Made by a program: the position numbers and the translations under genes
Origin: Oscillospiraceae bacterium
Lineage (GTDB): Bacteria; Bacillota; Clostridia; Oscillospirales; Oscillospiraceae
Assembly (NCBI GenBank): GCA_017438675.1
Contig: JAFRUW010000144.1
Location: 1 to 8,793 of the forward strand
Reading direction: 5' to 3'
Length of the DNA: 8,793 nucleotides
Part shown: piece by piece, positions 6,554-8,793 of the stretch
Layout: every line of letters starts with the position of its first letter
Position numbering within the stretch: the first letter of the stretch is position 1
Notes under the pieces: model-generated
Seen by the model: the letters and a program-made list of their open reading frames with translations, nothing else
What the model was told of the DNA's origin: nothing
Database searches by the model: none

Positions 6554-7401
6554 CAGCTTACCTCAAAAAAGCTCTTTACCGTCCTCATTATCCCGTTTTT
6601 CGTTTCTCCCAGCATGAGGAATCTGCCGTCCTCACCGTATACTCTGTATTTTCCGTCAGGCGCATCCGTTTTGAACTCAGCCCCGTTCAGGCACTTTTTG
6701 AGCTGAGACTCACCAACGCAGCATGCGGGCAGATCAGCGAAAACGCTGTCCACGGGTATGAGCATGTCCGGCGACGCGTCCTCAAGCTCCGCCGCGTCCT
6801 CTGCGCGGTAAACGCCCACCCTTGTCCTCACAAGGCTTGTCATGACGCCTCCGCAGCCGAGTATCTCCCCTATATCGTGGCACAGGGTTCTTATATATGT
6901 ACCCTTTGAGCAGACGACTCTCAGATGTCCCTCGCGCCCGTCCCAGTCAAGAAGCTCAAGGTCATGTATCGTAATGACTCTGGGCTGACGCTCAACCTCA
7001 ACTCCCTTTCTGGCGAGCTGATAGAGCTTTTTGCCGTTCACCTTTATGGCCGAGTACATGGGCGGTATCTGACTGATCTCTCCGGTGAACCCTGCGAGGG
7101 CTTTTCTCAGTTCGCCCTCCGGGACATCGGCTTCAGTCTCAGTGAGTACATTGCCGGTTATGTCCTGGGTGTCGGTGGTGACGCCCAGGCGTATGCCGCA
7201 GACGTACTCCTTGTCGGCGTTCTCAATGAACTCCACGGCCCTTGTGGCTCTGCCCACAAAAACGGGCAGCACACCCGTCGCCATGGGGTCGAGAGTGCCG
7301 CCGTGACCGATGCGCCGCTCATGCAGTATTCCTCTCAGCTTCGCAACCACATCGTGGGATGTCCAGTCCGCGGGCTTGTTTATAATGATTATGCCCGTCA
7401 T
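6553..7401 (-). CDS. truB: tRNA pseudouridine(55) synthase
   Basis: This 282-aa enzyme isomerises uridine 55 to pseudouridine in the T-psi-C loop of tRNAs. Near the N-terminus are INKPADWTSHDVV (7-19) and GHGGTLDPMATGVLPV (32-47), whose D38 is the catalytic aspartate. Further on are PPMYSAIKVNGKKLYQLAR (113-131) with the conserved Tyr, and SKGTYIRTLCHDIG (165-178). The C-terminal 45 residues or so (YRVYGEDGRFLMLGE) look like a small PUA-type RNA-binding tail. Length is typical of Firmicutes TruB. The ATG overlaps the nrnA stop in an ATGA arrangement, and the stop overlaps the ribF start, so translation of the three is probably coupled. Confidence 0.97.
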   Translation of the reverse strand: MTGIIIINKPADWTSHDVVAKLRGILHERRIGHGGTLDPMATGVLPVFVGRATRAVEFIENADKEYVCGIRLGVTTDTQDITGNVLTETEADVPEGELRKALAGFTGEISQIPPMYSAIKVNGKKLYQLARKGVEVERQPRVITIHDLELLDWDGREGHLRVVCSKGTYIRTLCHDIGEILGCGGVMTSLVRTRVGVYRAEDAAELEDASPDMLIPVDSVFADLPACCVGESQLKKCLNGAEFKTDAPDGKYRVYGEDGRFLMLGETKNGIMRTVKSFFEVS

Positions 7402-8339
7402 AGACTTTCACCCGACGCTTCGACGATCATATCTGCCGCGGTCTCCGGAGGAAAATTCAGGGTACAGCCCGCGGCGCAGGGATGGCCGCCGCCGTCAAAT
7501 TTCGCGCAGATCTCGTTGGCGTTCACCCCGTCAACTGTCCGGACGGAGATTTTTGACCGCCCGTCTGGCTGTTCCTTTATGGTGATGCCCACCTTGACGC
7601 CTTCGATCTGACCGGGGAGGGATGCTATATCCTCAAGCTCCGCCTCCACGACGCCGAAGTCGGCCATCAGCTTCTGCGTGATGGTCGCCACCGCGATCTC
7701 ACCGTTATGGGAGAATTTCATATTTGAAATGATTTCCCCTTCCAAAAGGACTATTCCGCGCTTTTTCGTGCGGAATAGCTCCTTGTTGAGCCTTCCGTTG
7801 GGCGCACCGGCAGCCACCAGCCGGGACGCGATCTCCAGCGTCCTTGCCGATGTATTTGTGTACACGAAGCAGCCGGTGTCGGTAGTGACCGCGATATACA
7901 AAAGAGCCGCCAGCTCCGGATCGAGAGGGATCCCGAGCTCGCAGACGATGTCGTACACCATTTCTCCGCAGGAAGCTGCGCCAGGCTCAACGCAGGAGTT
8001 TTCGGCGTAACGGGAATTCGATGCGTGGTGGTCGATGGCAAGCTCCACCCTGTCGGCGTACATTTCGCCGCCGAGAGTTATCATTGTCTCCCGCGCGACG
8101 TCCACGGAAACTATGCATTCAGGCTCAAAGTCCCCGGGGGCGAAAAACTTCCCGGTATACTTCAGGTATCTTTCCGCAGCCTCCGGGTTTTTAAGGAGGA
8201 AAGACCGTTTGCCCAGCTTATTTAAGCCGTATGCAAGAGCGCCGGCGGAGCAAAGAGTGTCTCCGTCGGGTCTTGAGTGTGTCAGTATTAAAATGTTGTC
8301 TTTTCCGGCAAGAAAGCCGGCGGCCTCTTTAATATTCAT
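7398..8339 (-). CDS. nrnA: DHH-family bifunctional oligoribonuclease / pAp phosphatase
   Basis: This 313-aa DHH/DHHA1 phosphoesterase degrades 2-5 nt RNAs and dephosphorylates 3'-phosphoadenosine 5'-phosphate in NrnA of Bacillus. Metal-binding motifs are in order: HSRPDGD (21-27), SVD (78-80), DHHA (103-106) and TTDTG (152-156). The DHHA1 domain ends in FDGGGHPCAAG (281-291). A longer frame begins at 8363, but I chose the ATG at 8339 because GGAGG lies at the right distance just upstream and the family normally starts close to the I(L)LTHxxPDGD strand. With this start it overlaps the rbfA stop by 11 bases; its own stop overlaps the truB start by four. The gene order rbfA-nrnA-truB-ribF is the Firmicutes arrangement and supports NrnA over RecJ. 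Confidence 0.94.
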   Translation of the reverse strand: MNIKEAAGFLAGKDNILILTHSRPDGDTLCSAGALAYGLNKLGKRSFLLKNPEAAERYLKYTGKFFAPGDFEPECIVSVDVARETMITLGGEMYADRVELAIDHHASNSRYAENSCVEPGAASCGEMVYDIVCELGIPLDPELAALLYIAVTTDTGCFVYTNTSARTLEIASRLVAAGAPNGRLNKELFRTKKRGIVLLEGEIISNMKFSHNGEIAVATITQKLMADFGVVEAELEDIASLPGQIEGVKVGITIKEQPDGRSKISVRTVDGVNANEICAKFDGGGHPCAAGCTLNFPPETAADMIVEASGESL

Positions 8340-8673
8340 CCTGAGAATCCTCCGGGATGTCAAGGTCGGAAAGAATCTGATTTATGCGGGCGCCGTGCTC
8401 TATTGAATGATCCAGCGTAAACGTAAGCTGGGGCACGTTTCTCAGGCTCAGCTTCTGTCCCAGCTCATGCCTGAGCCAGCCTGAGGCCGATTTGATGCCC
8501 TTCATGAATTCCTTTTCGGACTCAAGGCCGAGAACACTGAGATAGACCTTGCAGAACTTCAGGTCGCCCGTGGTTTCGACGCCTGTGATGCTTATCATGC
8601 CCTGCTGGACTCTCGGGTCCTTTACGCTTCTGAGCAGGGATGAAAGAGCCAGGCGTATGTCTTCATTTGTCCT
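8329..8673 (-). CDS. rbfA: Ribosome-binding factor A, missing its first codons
   Basis: RbfA binds the 30S subunit for 16S rRNA 5'-end maturation and cold adaptation. The frame reads RTNEDIRLALSSLLRSVKDP at its upstream end, then GMISITGVETTGDL, KVYLSVLG, GWLRHEL, LRNVPQLTFTLDHSIEHG and RINQIL, covering almost the whole KH-type family fold. RTNEDI...KDPR aligns with residues from about the sixth onward in Bacillus RbfA, so only a handful of N-terminal residues are absent. Upstream of the Arg codon at 8671-8673 the frame gives only Gln-Leu-Leu-Ser before a TGA at 8686-8688, with no ATG, GTG or TTG. The first in-frame ATG is internal (8598) and would delete a conserved helix. The gene therefore appears broken at about 8674, and infB, normally next upstream, is not there. 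It is real rbfA sequence, but whether it is intact in the genome is doubtful. Confidence 0.88.
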   Translation of the reverse strand, partial: RTNEDIRLALSSLLRSVKDPRVQQGMISITGVETTGDLKFCKVYLSVLGLESEKEFMKGIKSASGWLRHELGQKLSLRNVPQLTFTLDHSIEHGARINQILSDLDIPEDSQDEY

Positions 8674-8793
8674 CTGTAATAAGGATCACAACTGCGCGGA
8701 ATCTGCGCTGCTTGCCATCAGCGAAGAGTACGGGCTCGGTCTCGGACCGGAGGAAATGAAGCTGGTCAGCGCTTTCGGCGGCGGCATGGGCTG
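8657..8793 (+). CDS. C_GCAxxG_C_C-type putative redox protein, fragment (both ends doubtful)
   Basis: On the plus strand the frame from 8678 reads NKDHNCAESALLAISEEYGL and continues through EEMKLVSAFGGGMG to the window edge. The NCAES near the start and the FGGGMG about 35 residues later match the opening of the C_GCAxxG_C_C family, small cysteine-rich proteins thought to be redox-active and often met in anaerobes. The diagnostic CGA(A/V)xG and later cysteines would lie beyond the edge. An in-frame ATG at 8657 could serve as a start, but 8657-8673 is simultaneously the conserved start of rbfA on the other strand, so the true N-terminus is probably missing. I see no ribosome binding site. Identification rests on about 39 residues. 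Confidence 0.55.
   Translation, partial: MSSFVLCNKDHNCAESALLAISEEYGLGLGPEEMKLVSAFGGGMG

Noticed and set aside
6023..7611. Plus-strand frames opposite ribF, truB and nrnA
   Set aside because: They are antisense shadows of well-identified conserved genes and show no domain or translation signal of their own.
8340..8363. Longer nrnA start at 8363 (eight extra residues)
   Set aside because: No ribosome binding site precedes it; GGAGG sits inside this extension, correctly spaced for the ATG at 8339.

Overview
The window looks like a chromosomal piece of a Gram-positive, fibre-degrading anaerobe of the class Clostridia, probably Ruminococcaceae/Oscillospiraceae or a relative. The reasons are a dockerin-bearing secreted glycoside hydrolase, a Clostridia-style signal peptide, strong AGGAG-type ribosome binding sites, T-tract intrinsic terminators, and the Firmicutes gene order rbfA-nrnA-truB-ribF. 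The genus cannot be fixed from this sequence alone.

Left part (1-4250, minus strand): two tandem paralogous secreted family-3 glycoside hydrolases. The downstream copy is represented only by its first 86 codons and runs off the left edge. The upstream copy is complete (1173 aa). It has the permuted GH3 order (the domain that is usually C-terminal comes first and the TIM barrel second), followed by a cohesin-like beta domain and a C-terminal type I-like dockerin. Each gene has its own sigma-A-type promoter and a leader of about 140-175 nt, and an intrinsic terminator separates them.

Middle (4251-5650): a 398-base divergent intergenic region with promoters for the GH3 gene and for a plus-strand AraC-family regulator, plus small palindromes that could be operators. 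The regulator is the obvious candidate to control the glycosidase genes. It ends in a double-hairpin convergent terminator zone shared with the housekeeping operon.

Right part (5651-8673, minus strand): a compact, translationally overlapped operon rbfA-nrnA-truB-ribF (30S maturation, nanoRNA/pAp degradation, tRNA pseudouridine-55 synthesis, FMN/FAD synthesis). infB would normally lie just upstream of rbfA. Instead, rbfA loses its first codons at about 8674-8680 and directly abuts, head to head, a plus-strand fragment of a C_GCAxxG_C_C-type redox protein that also lacks a normal N-terminus. This double truncation is best explained by a rearrangement or assembly junction and is the strangest point of the window.

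I see no CRISPR array, tRNA, rRNA, insertion sequence or defence system. The most interesting items are the cohesin-like plus dockerin architecture on a permuted GH3 enzyme with its paralogue and regulator, and the junction at the right end.
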